Origin: Rehmannia glutinosa
Taxonomy: Eukaryota > Streptophyta > Magnoliopsida > Lamiales > Orobanchaceae
Assembly (NCBI GenBank): GCA_016081115.2
Contig: CM071930.1
Location: 30,891,641 to 30,955,640 of the forward strand
Direction of reading: 5' to 3'
DNA: 64,000 bases
The position numbers were made by a program, and so were the translations under genes. The notes beneath the pieces were generated by a model. It had not been told where the DNA came from. It did not search any database and saw only the letters and a program-made list of their open reading frames with translations. This document shows, piece by piece, positions 33,507-44,250 of the stretch. The stretch's first letter is position 1, and each line of letters begins with the position of its first letter.

Positions 33507-35040
33507 TGTTTGATAAATATTTTTATCATGATTTTGATGATTTTGTTTTTACACCAAAACAATGTTTTTAGATGTTGTCCAAATACTCCTAAATGATTTA
33601 AATTGTTTCTACATATTTTCCGGAGTATTTCTTCAAGTTTATTTTCGACAATATTGGACAACACATTCAATGATTTTGTGTCAATGGGTTTTTTACATTG
33701 AAAACTATGTTTCTAAATGTTGTCCTAATACTCCCGATTGGTCTAAAATGTTTTTACTATTTTTAGGAGTATTTATTGGAAGTTATATCGGACAACACTT
33801 TTGATGATTTTGTGTTAATGTGTTATTTCATCAAAACTATATTTCTAATGTTGTCCTAAATACTCCCGATCGGTTTAAAATGTTTTTACGAATTTTTCGG
33901 AGTATTTCTTGAGGTTTATTTTCGACAAAAATCGGACAACATTTCTTTTAGGAGGTCGACCGGTCGACCAAAGAGGCGACCGATACCTGGGAATGCATTT
34001 CACGAAACAGAACTCCCAGAACTCCTAAAACTGGTCAGGGTGATCGGTCACCATGGTGGGCGACCGGTCACACCCTAGGGCGACCGGTCGACCCCTAGGA
34101 CCGGTCACCCTGTTGAAAATTTGCTGTGTTCATTTCAAACTTCTATCGGTCTTGCGACCGTCGCCTCAAGTTTGACAGCAAAATTCTAACCGTTGTGCAG
34201 CAGACAGCTTTTCCTTAAATTGTGGAATTGATTTCTAACAGCTATAATCTTGATTTTAATTGCAATTTTTTTGTAGATATCAGATTCCAAGATGAGCCTA
34301 TCAAGTATCAATCATCTCCTATAAATAGAGGAAGATTTAAAGCACAACAACAAGAGAGAGAACAACACAACACAACAAGATATACTCAAGCAAACACTTG
34401 GTCTTCTATTGTCATTATTCTTGTTGTAATTTGCCTAGCTTATCACTTTCACATCCTTGAGGTCTAGGCTATTCTTGATTACACTTGCACTCAATTGTAT
34501 AATTCATTATCGAGTTGTAATCTTGAATTTTTGAGTTATCATTCAACACAAGATATCCTTGTGAGTGTTCTTGTGGTAAGAATACACTTGGATGATCTAG
34601 GTGTTAGGTGTAAGAAGATTGTGGTAATCTTCTTGTTGAGGTGTTGAAGAATTTGGTATTCTTCAAGGTTGAAGATTGTGGTAATCTTCACAAGGTGCCG
34701 TTGGAGATTGTGGTAATCTTCAAGAGAGATTATGGTAATCTCAAAGGTGGTGTTGAAGAAGAGTGTGGTGCTCTTCAAGGTGTCGCTGTAAGTTGGTGTT
34801 GTATTAATTTTGGTAATTAATAAAATCTTTTTTTCTTTTTGAAATCCATCCCGGATATACTGGGGTGGTAGAGGATTAGGTCCTAGGTGGGTTGAACCTC
34901 TATAAATCGACGTGTGTTGTTTACATTCCGCACCTTTATTATTGTCTTTGAGCATTCGGTTTGAAAAAGAGGGCAAAATCGAAAAGATGGAGATAATCTA
35001 TTCACCCCCCTCTAGATTATCGTAGCCGCTTGGACTTACA
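33507..35040 (+). mobile_element. Solo LTR (S3) of a SIRE-like Copia family related to the element at 58350
   Basis: 1,534 bp from TGTTTGATAAATATT to GCTTGGACTTACA with a perfect GGCTT duplication (33502-33506 and 35041-35045). There is no internal sequence, so it is a solo LTR left by recombination between two LTRs. TATA box CCTATAAATAGAGG at about 34318. Upstream are CG-rich palindromes (GGTCGACCGGTCGACC, 33954-33969). Downstream in the presumed transcript is an array of small inverted repeats (34565-34823). It sits in the S2 extra gene. Confidence 0.93.
34565..34823 (+). repeat. Array of eight small inverted repeats with a TGGT core in the S3 leader
   Basis: Units of mostly 19 nt, for example GAAGATTGTGGTAATCTTC (34614), GAAGAATTTGGTATTCTTC (34646), GAAGAGTGTGGTGCTCTTC (near 34755) and ATTAATTTTGGTAATTAAT (near 34803). 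A first unit with stem TTCTT/AAGAA around GTGGT is at about 34568. The 7-bp arms differ but stay complementary, and the middle is always (G/T/A)TGGT. The array lies about 230-500 nt after the TATA box, in the part that would be RNA. Confidence 0.85.
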
Positions 35041-35783
35041 GGCTTGGCGTTGGGCAATAGAGAGATTTTCCCTGAACATTCTCTTGTTCATGCCTAAGGG
35101 ATTCGCATTCCTGAGAGGAATACCATTCACCTCCAACAAATGACCTAAAACCAGGCCATATCTGAGTGAGCTGATGAACATACCGTTTTCACCTACGGTC
35201 TTGTTCAACACATTTTGGCACAACTTGCCAAAGATAAACTCCGACCAGTTTACCTCCTCTTCTAAGATTGCCGCCATAATCGCCAGCTTAGTACTAGAAA
35301 GCTGATTAAACGAACCAAACTTCATGTCAACACATTTGGCTACCACGTCCATCAACTTGTGGTAGTTGTCTTTGATCAGCGACTTCTTAGCTGTATAGTT
35401 GGGCTTAGTAGCAGCCTTTGGTTTGGCTATCTCCTTCCAGGCAGCAGCCAAATCGATATTCTTCTCAGTTATCTGCTTCAAACCAGAAGAAGGAAGATAA
35501 CAGTTCGCAACTAAACAATCAACTTAATATCTTTGCTATGGACCTATGAGCGGATCTCATCATCGTGAACTTGGGCATTCACATAGAACATCACAACCTA
35601 TTCCAAATAGGTATGCGAGTACTCCATTGTTAGGAACTGCTTGAGACCAGATTTCTCAAGCTTCTCAGCTATCTTCTTTGTTAGGGTCTTGTCTACGCCT
35701 TTCTTGACAAGGCCATCAAAATCCACAGTCGCATCAGTGTGGATCTTCTCAGCTAACTTCGCATAATCATACGATGGAGCCAT

Positions 35784-36150
35784 TTTAGAGTTTGGATTTG
35801 AAAAACGAACTGGTGAAAAGCTAGGGTTTGCTCTTGGTTGTAGAGAGAAAATTTCTTAGGTTGCTTTGAGAGTTAGAGTGTTGTGAGAAGAGAGAGAAAA
35901 TTTGATTTCTCTATATATGGTATGTGAGGGGACGGTTTTTAGAATTCAAAAAGGTGAGATTTGATCAACAATTGAAATCACTTCTTAGAAACCACATTAA
36001 TTTTCCCGCATTAAATGCAACAACAGTTATATCCAATCATTGGTAAAACGGGCACAGGCTTTTATTGACATCATAATTACTGTTGACGTCAAGACTAAAA
36101 ACATTCCCGCTCGCAGACAACGACTACATTTTGTCACTTAGCTCATAACT
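35784..36150 (-). promoter_or_regulatory. Promoter-like region of the S2 extra gene
   Basis: TATA box CCATATATAGAG (35909-35920), inverted CCAAT (36033-36037) and palindrome GCATTAAATGC (36008-36018). The palindrome-to-CCAAT spacing is identical to S1 and the CCAAT-to-TATA spacing is about 120 bp in both. The leader is CT-rich with AAACCCTAGC before ATG 35783. Further upstream, AACATTCCCGCTC and TTTTGTCACTTAGCTCATAA are shared with S1. Confidence 0.6.
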
Positions 36151-36334
36151 AACTCAGATATCTTCATAAGTGACTTGACTATACTTCTCTCTTCATTTAT
36201 TAATCACTCGGCTGTGCAGCTAACTCGATACAGTTGACTAGCCGTCTTGGCTATTTCACTTTGTTGATAAGTGAAACTCTGCTGATTTCCATTTCTCTTT
36301 TCTTTGAATCTGCTAATTGAGTCTTTTGATCCTC

Positions 36335-37860
36335 CTAACTCAGCTTAATCAATCCAAGCTCATTCTTAAGCTCTTCAAATCTTGATTCACATAAATGCTT
36401 AGTGAATATATCAGTTAACTACTTATCAGTTGATATGTATTCCAATGTGATGTCTTTCTATTCAACATGATCTCTTATAAAATGATATCTGACATCAATA
36501 TGCTTGGTTCTTGAATGCAATACTGGATTTTGAGTAAGTGCAATAGCACTTGTGCTATCACACAGAATTGGAATTTCTTTTTCTTCTATATCATAGTCTC
36601 TCAGTTGTTGTCTCATCCATAAGACGTGGGCACAACAGTTGCCTGCAGCAATGTACTCTGCTTCAGCTGTGGATGTAGCTATTGAATTTTGTTTCTTGTT
36701 GAACAAAGAAACCAACCTATTTCCAAGCATTTGACCGGTACCTGATGTATTTTTCCTATCCACTCTACATCCAACATAGTCTGAGTCTGAGTAGCCAACT
36801 AGCTTGAATCCTCCATCCTTTGGATACCATAAGCCAACTTTTTGGCATCCCTTCAAATACCTTAGGATTCTCTTGGTTGCAGTCATATGACATTCTTTTG
36901 GAGCAGATTGAAATCTGGCACATACACCTACAACAAAGGTGATGTCTGGCCTACTTGCTGTTAAATAGAGCAAAGATCCAATGAGAGCTTTATATCTTTT
37001 TTGATCAACAACTTTGCCTTCTGCATCCATGTCCATCTTGACTAAAGTATTCATGGGAATCTTCACAGATGACTTCTCTTCCATACCGAATTTCTTCATT
37101 AAATCTCTGGTATATTTGGTTTGACTTATGAAGGTTCCATCCTTCATTTTCTTGACTTGAAGACCTAGGAAAAAAGTCAGCTCTCCCATCATACTCATCT
37201 CAAATTTCCCTTGCATGAGATTTGAGAATTTATCACACAGCCATTTGTTTGTGGATCCAAATATGATGTCATCCACATATATTTGAACAAGCAATATACT
37301 CTCCCCATCCTGAATTCTGAAGAGTGTTCTATCAACCTTGCCTTTGGTGAATCCATTGTCAATAAGAAACTGGGACAATATATCATCCCAGGCTCTTGGT
37401 GCTTGTTTCAAACCATATAATGCCTTCTTAAGCTCGTAGACTTTATGTCCAATAGTTTTCTGCTCAAAACCTGGAGGTTTCTCCACATAAACTTCTTCTT
37501 CCAAGAGTCCATTCAAAAATGCACTCTTCACATCCATTTGAAAGACAATGAAGTTCTTGTGTGCAGCATAAGCAAGAAACATCCTAATTGCTTCCAATCT
37601 TGCAACATTTGCAAATGTTTCATCAAAATCTATGCCCTCCTCTTGGCAATACCCTTTGGCTACCAATCTTGCTTTCTTTATTACTACAGATCCTTCTTCA
37701 TTCATCGTGTTTCTGAATACCCACTTAGTACTAATAACATTTTGTTGGGTAGGCCTTTGAACTAATTCCTAAACCTTGTTTCTCTCAAATGGATTCAGCT
37801 CTTCCTACATAGCTAGAATCCAATTTGTGCCATCCAATGCTTGTGCCATATCTTTAGGTT
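36335..37860 (-). pseudogene. S2 reverse transcriptase and RNase H, nearly complete
   Basis: 415 codons are open from 37705 to 36458: ARLVAKGYCQEEGIDFDETF, QMDVKSAFLNGLLEEEVYVE, YGLKQAPRAWDD, the catalytic QIYVDDIIFGSTNKWLCDKF, FFLGLQVKKMKDG, then RNase H with YSDSDYVGCRVDRKNTSG, TSTAEAEYIAAGNCCAHVLW and SRTKHIDVRYHFIRDHVE. At 36458 a lysine codon (AAG in S1) is TAG. The frame then continues to NELGLIKLS and a stop at 36335. A break near 37710 separates the N-terminal part (37860-37710). This is the best preserved pol segment in the window. Confidence 0.9.
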
Positions 37861-38583
37861 CATTCTAGGAAATGAAACAAGTGAATATAGCTTCATGTTG
37901 AGTTCTGGATCTGGTTCTTACTCCTTCTCTAACATCTCCAATAACCAGCTATGGAGGATGGTCTCTCAACTATCTCACATCTGGTTGGAGTAAGTCTGCT
38001 GGATTCAATCATCTCGCAGCTAAGTTGTCTTGAACAATTTCCTCATCATCATTCAGCTGCAGACTTTCCAGCTGTCTCTGAGATTCAACTATCTCATCTT
38101 CATCTGAGTGGAGTCTTCTTATATCTGCCTCAACATACGAACTCTTCTGAACAGTTGGTTGATTTATCTTGTCAGCTAACTCATCAATGTCTTCTCCATT
38201 AACATTAGGTTCACCAAAAACCACATGGATAGACTTTTCTGTGACCATATTCCTCTTGTTCAACACTCTAAAAGCTTTACTCTCAGCTGAGTATCCCAAA
38301 ACGATATCTTCATCAGCTTTAGCATCAAAAACTTTCAAGTTGTCCTTGCCATTGTTATGAATGAAGCACTTACATCAAAAGATATGAAATTATCCAACAT
38401 TTGGCTACCTCCCCGTCCAAATTTCATAAGGGGTTTTGGACTGTTGCCTATTGATTATACTCCTATTCTGAGTGTAGCAAGCAATATTAATGGCTTCAGC
38501 CAAAAATCTCATAGGCAATCCAGCTTCAGCTAACATGGTCCGATCCAGCTTCCTTGAGAGTTCTATGACTTCTTTCAGCTACT

Positions 38584-39282
38584 CACTACAAGAAAAAGTA
38601 TATCTAGTGACAAAAAATTTAGTGACGACAGTAATATTGTCACTAAACGTGTGTTTGTTGCCACAATATTTTGATATATCACTAGTAATTTGAAGTAATG
38701 ATAATTAGTGATATTTTAAATTTTGTCACTAAATATTGTCACTAGACAATTGGCGCCATATTTGGTGTTGGCGGAAATAAAGTTGTCACAATTACTATAT
38801 CATATAGTGACAACATGTGCACTCATCACTAATTATAAGAAAAATATGTGACAATATTTTTTAGCATCACTAATGACTTGAAGCATTAAGTATTAGTGAC
38901 CATTTTATTGTTGTCGATAAATTTTGTCACAGGACATTTGAGGTCATCTTCAAGTATTGACATAAAATAAAAATTGTCACTATTACTATGTGAATTAATG
39001 ACAACATTTAATGTCATCACTAAATGGAAGAAAAATTTGTTATAAGATTTCCGGATGTCACTATTTATTAGAATTGTCAAGTATTTGTGACAATTATTTA
39101 TGCTATCGACATATGTTTTGGTAATGAGAAAATTTCATGTCATTTTTTTTTTGTTGGTGGGAAACAAAATTTGTCACTATTTCTAATTAAAATAGTGACA
39201 ACATTTGAAATCAACACTAATTAATATTGAATTTTGTGACAATATTATTTGATATCACTATAACTCGGATGTGTTGAGCATT
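38584..39282. repeat. CACTA left subterminal repeat region
   Basis: Many copies of TAGTGACAA, TTGTCACTA and TATCACTA in both orientations over about 660 bp. They mirror the array at 42780-43784. Such arrays are transposase binding sites in CACTA elements. Confidence 0.85.
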
Positions 39283-39530
39283 CACTATAAGAATTTTGCT
39301 CATACACAATGGATATAATCCGTTGTGTATTACAATAATCTGGTGATTGTTGTAGATGGTGTTGTAAAAAAGTCCGCTCAATGACAACGGTTTAAATCCA
39401 TTGTCGTTAATAATAAGACAATATTTTTATAATCCGTTGTCATTGAGCGAACTTTTTTACAACACCATCTACGACAACGGCTGATTAATACACAAAATAG
39501 ATTATATCCATTGTGGTTTTGAAGCATTAC
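39283..39530. repeat. Nested palindromic insert inside the CACTA element
   Basis: Starts CACTATAAGAATTTTGCTC, a CACTA-like end. It contains a near-perfect hairpin: arm 39350-39390 (GTAGATGGTGTTGTAAAAAA, GTCCGCTCAATGACAACGG) and its reverse at 39433-39473, with a 42-bp loop. Outer arms CACAATGGATATAATC occur at about 39305 and, reversed, near 39500-39520. It looks like a separate small foldback element. Confidence 0.6.
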
Positions 39531-40194
39531 AACATTTTTAAAGCCATAATAACCATTGTAATTTTGGACCGCGGCTAATGCATTTTCTATTTGGTGTCTA
39601 TTATTTTTTCACCTGTGGTAATATAACTTTTTATTTCATATATGCAAAAAAAAAAACACAATACAAGAAAGCAACATATAACTAATTAAAACAAAACATA
39701 ACATTCGAATGATTATATCTAGTACATGTATAAAATGGTTAACAAAAAATATCCAATGGATTTAACAAACGTATCTAACAAGTGTTTAACAAAATGTCTA
39801 ACAAGTGTTCTCAAAGCTACACTAATTCTTTCATTGAGGGCGGCTACAAAGCAATCCAATATTATGTTCACATGACTCAAATGCGAAAAAACAAAAGAGA
39901 TGTCGCAAACAAGATCTGCAATATCTCACTTTGTTATCTCTAGCTAGAGACCCAAAATGGTTCCGAACAACATTGAAGACCCAAATCCCACAATGAAGAG
40001 TCATCCGATTTCACCTTTCCCAAAACCATAAGTCTTGTAAAGGTAGTAGACATGTGGACCTTGCAACCACCACCACTGTTTACCACACCCACATAGAAAA
40101 CAACTATCAAAGAAAAGCAAAATTTGCTATAACGAATCTCTCGAAATTTGGAGAAAATTGCAAAAGCTCTCCTATAAAAGTTAAAAAGACAAGG

Positions 40195-40610
40195 GATGTA
40201 GTACCATTCTCTCGTAGCATTTCGGGCACATGGCATGATTACAATTTGGCAAGACTATCTTACTATTCATCTCCATGCAAATCCCACATTCTTCTTCCCT
40301 TTCAATATCCATTACGAGCAATGCCTATGTTCTTCTTCATCCTTTCTCCTCGTATCTCTCCAGGCATAGAGCTCTCTTTTTTTCTTCTTCCGAATCTGTC
40401 ACACCTCTTTCAAGTTGCGATAAGAGGGATAAATTACAAACTGGCCACAAGATATGTTCGATTTTTCGAACCATTAATTATTCGTTTTCTAGAAACACCG
40501 CAATCTATTAGAATCCGGAATTTTACCATAGAAATCTCTAATGCTTGTTTTTCTCTCTCATGAGTGGACATAGTGGTGGTGCCATCAACATATACCGTGC
40601 ATATACCTGT
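40195..40610 (-). pseudogene. Captured AIRP2-like RING E3 ligase gene fragment
   Basis: The minus strand shows, in order, VYVDGTTTMSTHERE after a TTCACAG acceptor (near 40608), VIYPS, LERGVTDSEEEKKRALCLER, then EEECGICMEMNSKIVLPNCN and HAMCPKCYERM. This is the order in plant AIRP2-type RING proteins (ubiquitin ligases of ABA signalling). Six of eight zinc ligands (C, C, C, H, C, C) are present; the final CPFC pair is cut off at about 40195. At least two frameshifts separate the pieces. A second exon-like piece at 40962-40756 (KTLAAYPIEFIPNAKIPCVG) has an acceptor but I could not match it to AIRP2. The fragment is non-functional. Confidence 0.82.
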
Positions 40611-40619
40611 GAATTGACA

Positions 40620-42080
40620 AAGTTAGATTGCATTAGTCAATTGGACAAAAGTTCAGTGGTGAATTGCATCAAGTAGAAAAAGAACTAAAGCCCATATTGT
40701 CAATGTCAAAGACAGAAAGTAAAATGCTTCATGTTTACCAGAGCAGTGTAGCCACTTATGAATCGATACATGGTTTGAGCCAAGCTCGGTTTTTCGACAG
40801 GGGGGGTAGCGCGCAAAAGGCATCACAGGCCAGAAGAATGACATTTTTGGGATGCGGACCAACGCAAGGTATCTTAGCATTTGGAATGAATTCTATGGGA
40901 TATGCAGCCAGTGTTTTCTGAAATAAAAAATGAACGGGGTAATGCATTAATACAGTTCGCAATTCAATATATATTTACTAAATATCATCACTTTTTTTTT
41001 TTTTTGGGGGTCGGAAGTGCTTAAATTTTCCAATTTGAATAAAAAGAACACTAGATTTTCGGTTTTTCGTTTATTTATTTATTTTGATACATTTTTTGAG
41101 TATTTTTTGAAGGCTTTTCGCTTAAGCGACTTTGCTCGCTCAATGCAATAGTAGTTCTGAGAATTTACTATGTGATAAGACATTTTGCAATCATATGCAT
41201 CTAATATGCTTGATCATGCTAGTAGTAGTCTCCTTTGACCGTTAATTGACATAAGAGTAGAGAGTTTAATTATCGGTCTTAAGGCATTTTTTCATCACAC
41301 CAATCTTCATCGAATAGTCTTTAATTCCCACTTTAAAGTTACTGATTTTTCTTTTTCCCAAAATAAAGTTTCACTATTATCAACTCACAAAGCACCAAGC
41401 CCAGGCAAGACTTCAAGATTAAGGTCCAATTTACAAAACTTACACAGAAACATGATTAATCAAAACAATCTAAAGCAAAAACTTTACTGATTTCTAACTC
41501 AATGAACTATACCAAACATGGACAACCCAATGAAACCAGAAAACATGTCACCCAAATCTTGATGAACTTCAAACAAAACAAAACCAAAAAGAAAAAGAAA
41601 AGAAAACTTACTTGTTTCCCTTAATCTTGAACCAAGCCTCAACACATTGTTTCCCAAAAAGATAGTTTGTGCACAGGCAAGATGATGCCGGCGTCTGTTG
41701 GAGATGAGGCAAGTACTACTTTGATTCCATTTTTAACTCGATGTGTCTGTTAATAGTTTCTTCGACAGTTCACAGTGTTTTCAAAACGGCGGGAAATAAA
41801 GCTTTAAACTTGCGGAGCAGGACGGTCGTGATCGGTCGAGTGGCTTAACTATGACGGACAGAGGCAGATAGTGGCGCCGGCAGGGCGGTGAGCTCCATCA
41901 ATTCTGGTGTATCAAAAGTGGAGAACAAGAGTTCAATGGGCTCTAGGCAGCAACAATGTCAAGGTAAACTTAAAAAAAAAAAAAAAAAAAAGGAAACAAA
42001 TTCTTGTGATGTGTTAGCTGCTCAAAAAAATTATAACCTTCTTGTGAACAGTCTCTTTAAACTTTTCCTCATACAAGAAC
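40620..42080. other. CACTA interior without assigned genes
   Basis: Intron-like AT-rich sequence on either side of the exon-like piece 40756-40962, then a GC-richer patch (41640-41960) with short frames and an A20 run near 41971. This may be more captured sequence; I do not recognise it. Confidence 0.45.
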
Positions 42081-42084
42081 TATA

Positions 42085-42782
42085 AAATTATAACCCTCAC
42101 GAACATCTACATGGAGAAAAACTCGATACAGTAATGAGAAGAAAAATTGGGTTGACCAAGCTTCTCGGGAAGCTTATGTAAGTTTGTCAAATGATTAAAA
42201 ATATTTATTTTTAAATTACTAACATTAAATAATTAAATATTTCAGGAGGAGATTATTCGATTGCAAAGGGAACCTATTGAAGACAGTCAATATCCTATGA
42301 GTGAAGATGAAGCTTTTATTAAGGTGCTTGGGCAAGAGAAACCTAGTCGACTACGTGGTTGTGGAGATGGGTTGAAACCACCTTCAAAAAGAGGACAAAA
42401 AATTAATGATGAACTGCAAAAGGAAAATGAAGAACTAAGAAGGCAAAGTGAAGAAACTAGTTTACGATTGCAGCACCTGGAAGCCCAACTTAGCAACCAA
42501 GAATCCCAAGTGCAAGCTCAAGTGCAAGCTATTTTGAATGCTCAACTTCCTGCATTACTTCAAAATTTAAGCCAAACTAATCAAGTTCCATCATCACATG
42601 TGAGTATATTAATATTTATGATTTATTGTATATTATTATTTATTATTATTGTTTTTCTAAAATTTTAGACATTTTGGCTTTTCTCTTTTAATTTCTTTTA
42701 ATTTTTCTTATATTATTATGTTTAAGCTTGTATATTTCTTGTAATAGTTGCTAATTTTTCTTTAATTCACTGCAGGTATGAA
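42085..42782 (+). pseudogene. 3' end of a TNPA-like (Transposase_24 type) CACTA gene
   Basis: Three exons can be read: one ending at 42177 (WVDQASREAY before GTAAGT), one at 42246-42599 (after TTTCAG and before GTGAGT) and a final one at 42777 with a stop two codons in. The middle exon reads SEDEAFIKVLGQEKPSRLRG, CGDGLKPPSKRG, then a Glu/Arg-rich coiled coil (ENEELRRQSEETSLRLQ) and a Gln-rich end. EDEAF..VLG....RLRG.G is typical of the C-terminal part of plant En/Spm-like proteins, which bind subterminal repeats. The N-terminal part is missing (a stop precedes 42085). Confidence 0.75.
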
Positions 42783-43784
42783 AGCTATTTTGCTCTGAAG
42801 AAATTGGCACATTATGAAGTATTTTAATCAAGTTGAGCCTGATGTTGGATTCTTTTAGTTGTTTATTCAATCGTTTTACTACGACTTTTCTATGTTGGGT
42901 ATTAGTTGGATTTTTTGACTATGACTTTTCTATGTTGGGTATTTGTTTTAATCTCGTATTATTTAGTTTGATACTCATGGAAATGAATTTTCTTTTGATT
43001 TTAGATTGATATTTGTTGGATGAGATGACATTATTTCTAATACTTGTTGCAAATTATATAAATATACTTAAAAGTACAATAACTGTAGAAACTAAAAACT
43101 AAAAACAAAAAGCATAAAAACAATCATTGTAAAGGACTTATCTAGGATAACTATTGTCACAATAATATTTATTATTATTTAAATACAAATTTCAATTAAA
43201 ATATTTTTTTTCCTAAAAATTACTTATTGTGACTAGTAATAATGAGTTTTAATGACAAAATTGTTTTGAAACTAAAAATTATTTAATGACAAGATCTATT
43301 TGTGACTAAAGAATTAAATGCAGTGGCGATAGTTCTATGTGACTATATTAAATGAAATTAGTGATACCAATTAAATGTGACTATAAGCATTAGCTTTTAA
43401 TGACAACAATTGCATGTGACAATAATATAGGGGTCTAGTGACAAAATTTTGTGTGACTAAAACATTGAGTTCTAGTGACAAAATTTTGTGTGACTAAACC
43501 ATTGAGTTCTAGTGACAAACAAGCATATGTGACTAAAGTATCAAGTTGTAGTGATAAAAAATACATGTGACCAAAGCATGGACTTCTAGTGACAACAAAT
43601 ATTTGTGACTACAAACCTATGGTATTGTGATAATTATAAAAGTTGTCACAAAAATTTTTAGTGACACTACTTGTAGTGACGACTAGTGACAACATCCGAT
43701 TTCATCACTAGCTGATTTTAGTGACAACCTCAGTATATATAGTGACAAAAAAAACGTCACTAAAAATGCTTTTTTTTTGTGGTG
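42783..43784. repeat. CACTA right subterminal repeat region
   Basis: The region from about 43190 has dense copies of TAGTGACAA and TGTGACTAAA, including two near-identical GAGTTCTAGTGACAAA blocks at about 43467 and 43505. It ends with the inverted terminal repeat. Confidence 0.85.
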
Positions 43785-44250
43785 ACTCCATTCTGCTGTG
43801 GAGTTCTTGCAGCTGACAACTCATGAGCAATACCATTTTCTATTCAATACTAATTTCTAATTCCATTGACGAAAATTCTCGGTTATCTTGATTATGGTTT
43901 GATCGATTTTGAACTCTTCTAAAGGGATTATCTTGATTATGGTTTGACTCTTCTCATTTTGAACTCTTCTCATCCAAAATCTCAAGTACAATAATATGAT
44001 CCAAATTTCTTTAAAGAAATACTAATGAAAGGAACAAAGTTCCTTCTTTTTACACATAAAAATGGTTCATGTGTATTTTGAATAATCATTTACCACTACT
44101 AAGGTGTATTTCTTTCTACTAATGTTGGCTAGTTCAACAGGACCAAACAAATCCATATGCAATAAGTGTAATATCCTGGTTGAATAAGGACTTGGCTTGT
44201 CCTTGAAATAAGACTTTATTTGCTTTCCCAGCTGACATGCATCACATTCC

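Larger units (their letters stand above)
29375..35783 (-). pseudogene. S2 copy of the extra gene downstream of pol, interrupted by a solo LTR
   Basis: Starts at ATG 35783 (MAPSYDYAKLAEKIHTD) and ends at TGA 29375. Segments that match S1 in order: LTMEYSHTYLE and FYVNAQV (35783-35520), the AWKEIA to NKRMFRENLS stretch (35481-35050), a Lys/Pro/Ala-rich tract with KRKCSVVPQKPVAAKKLKL (33453-33190, a nuclear-signal-like cluster), acidic linkers, YPDIQERLRIWRSWKL (near 32810), a coiled coil (30630-30500), NGSEPRSLEEFHTLKFEG (near 30150), a GRGRG stretch (29930-29880), KKGLLYWAG and a Glu/Arg-rich tail. Near 29659-29963 two blocks (TCCTTTCTTTTGAGGATTTACAT and CTCTTTCTAGTTAAAA) occur twice, so a local duplication broke the C-terminal region. 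Many stops. Confidence 0.75.
38584..43784 (+). mobile_element. CACTA (En/Spm-like) element with captured gene fragment
   Basis: 5,201 bp from CACTACAAGAAAAAG to CTTTTTTTTTGTGGTG (reversed end CACCACAAAAAAAA), flanked by ACT (38581-38583, 43785-43787). The empty site is visible in S1, which reads CAGCTACTCCATTCTGC at about 20640. About 700 bp at the left and 1 kb at the right carry many short TAGTGACAA/GTCACTAA subterminal repeats, where transposase binds. Inside are the last exons of a TNPA-like transposase gene on the plus strand and a captured RING-finger gene fragment on the minus strand. There is no TNP2-type transposase, so the copy is non-autonomous. Confidence 0.93.
27806..44248 (-). 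mobile_element. S2: SIRE-like Copia, 5' end deleted, split by a solo LTR and a CACTA element
   Basis: The element has the same order as S1 on the minus strand but lacks the 5' LTR, gag, protease and part of the pre-integrase region. Its sequence breaks at about 44248 inside CDACQLGKQ and continues as Gypsy gag, with a shared TTCC at the joint. 3' LTR 27806-29157, polypurine tract, extra gene 29375-35783 (interrupted at 33507-35040), promoter-like region, reverse transcriptase/RNase H 36335-37860, integrase to 44248 (interrupted at 38584-43784). The LTR is clearly related to S1 but diverged, so it is a sister subfamily rather than a recent copy. Confidence 0.9.
37861..44248 (-). pseudogene. 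S2 integrase, interrupted by the CACTA element
   Basis: The C-terminal part is 38338-37861 (FDAKADEDIVLGYSAESKAF, RVLNKRNMVTEKSIHVV) ending at FIS and a TAG. The central part is at 38583-38340 and resumes beyond the CACTA element at 43788 (CTCCATTCTGCTGTGG). The N-terminal part reaches 44248 with KDKPSPYSTRILHLLHMDLF and NDYSKYT followed by TGA. Both stops coincide with those of S1. The joint with Gypsy gag falls inside the zinc-binding CDACQLGKQ motif. Confidence 0.85.

Noticed and set aside
40054..40560. 169-codon plus-strand frame in the CACTA element
   Set aside because: It is antisense to the recognised AIRP2-like exon pieces on the minus strand.
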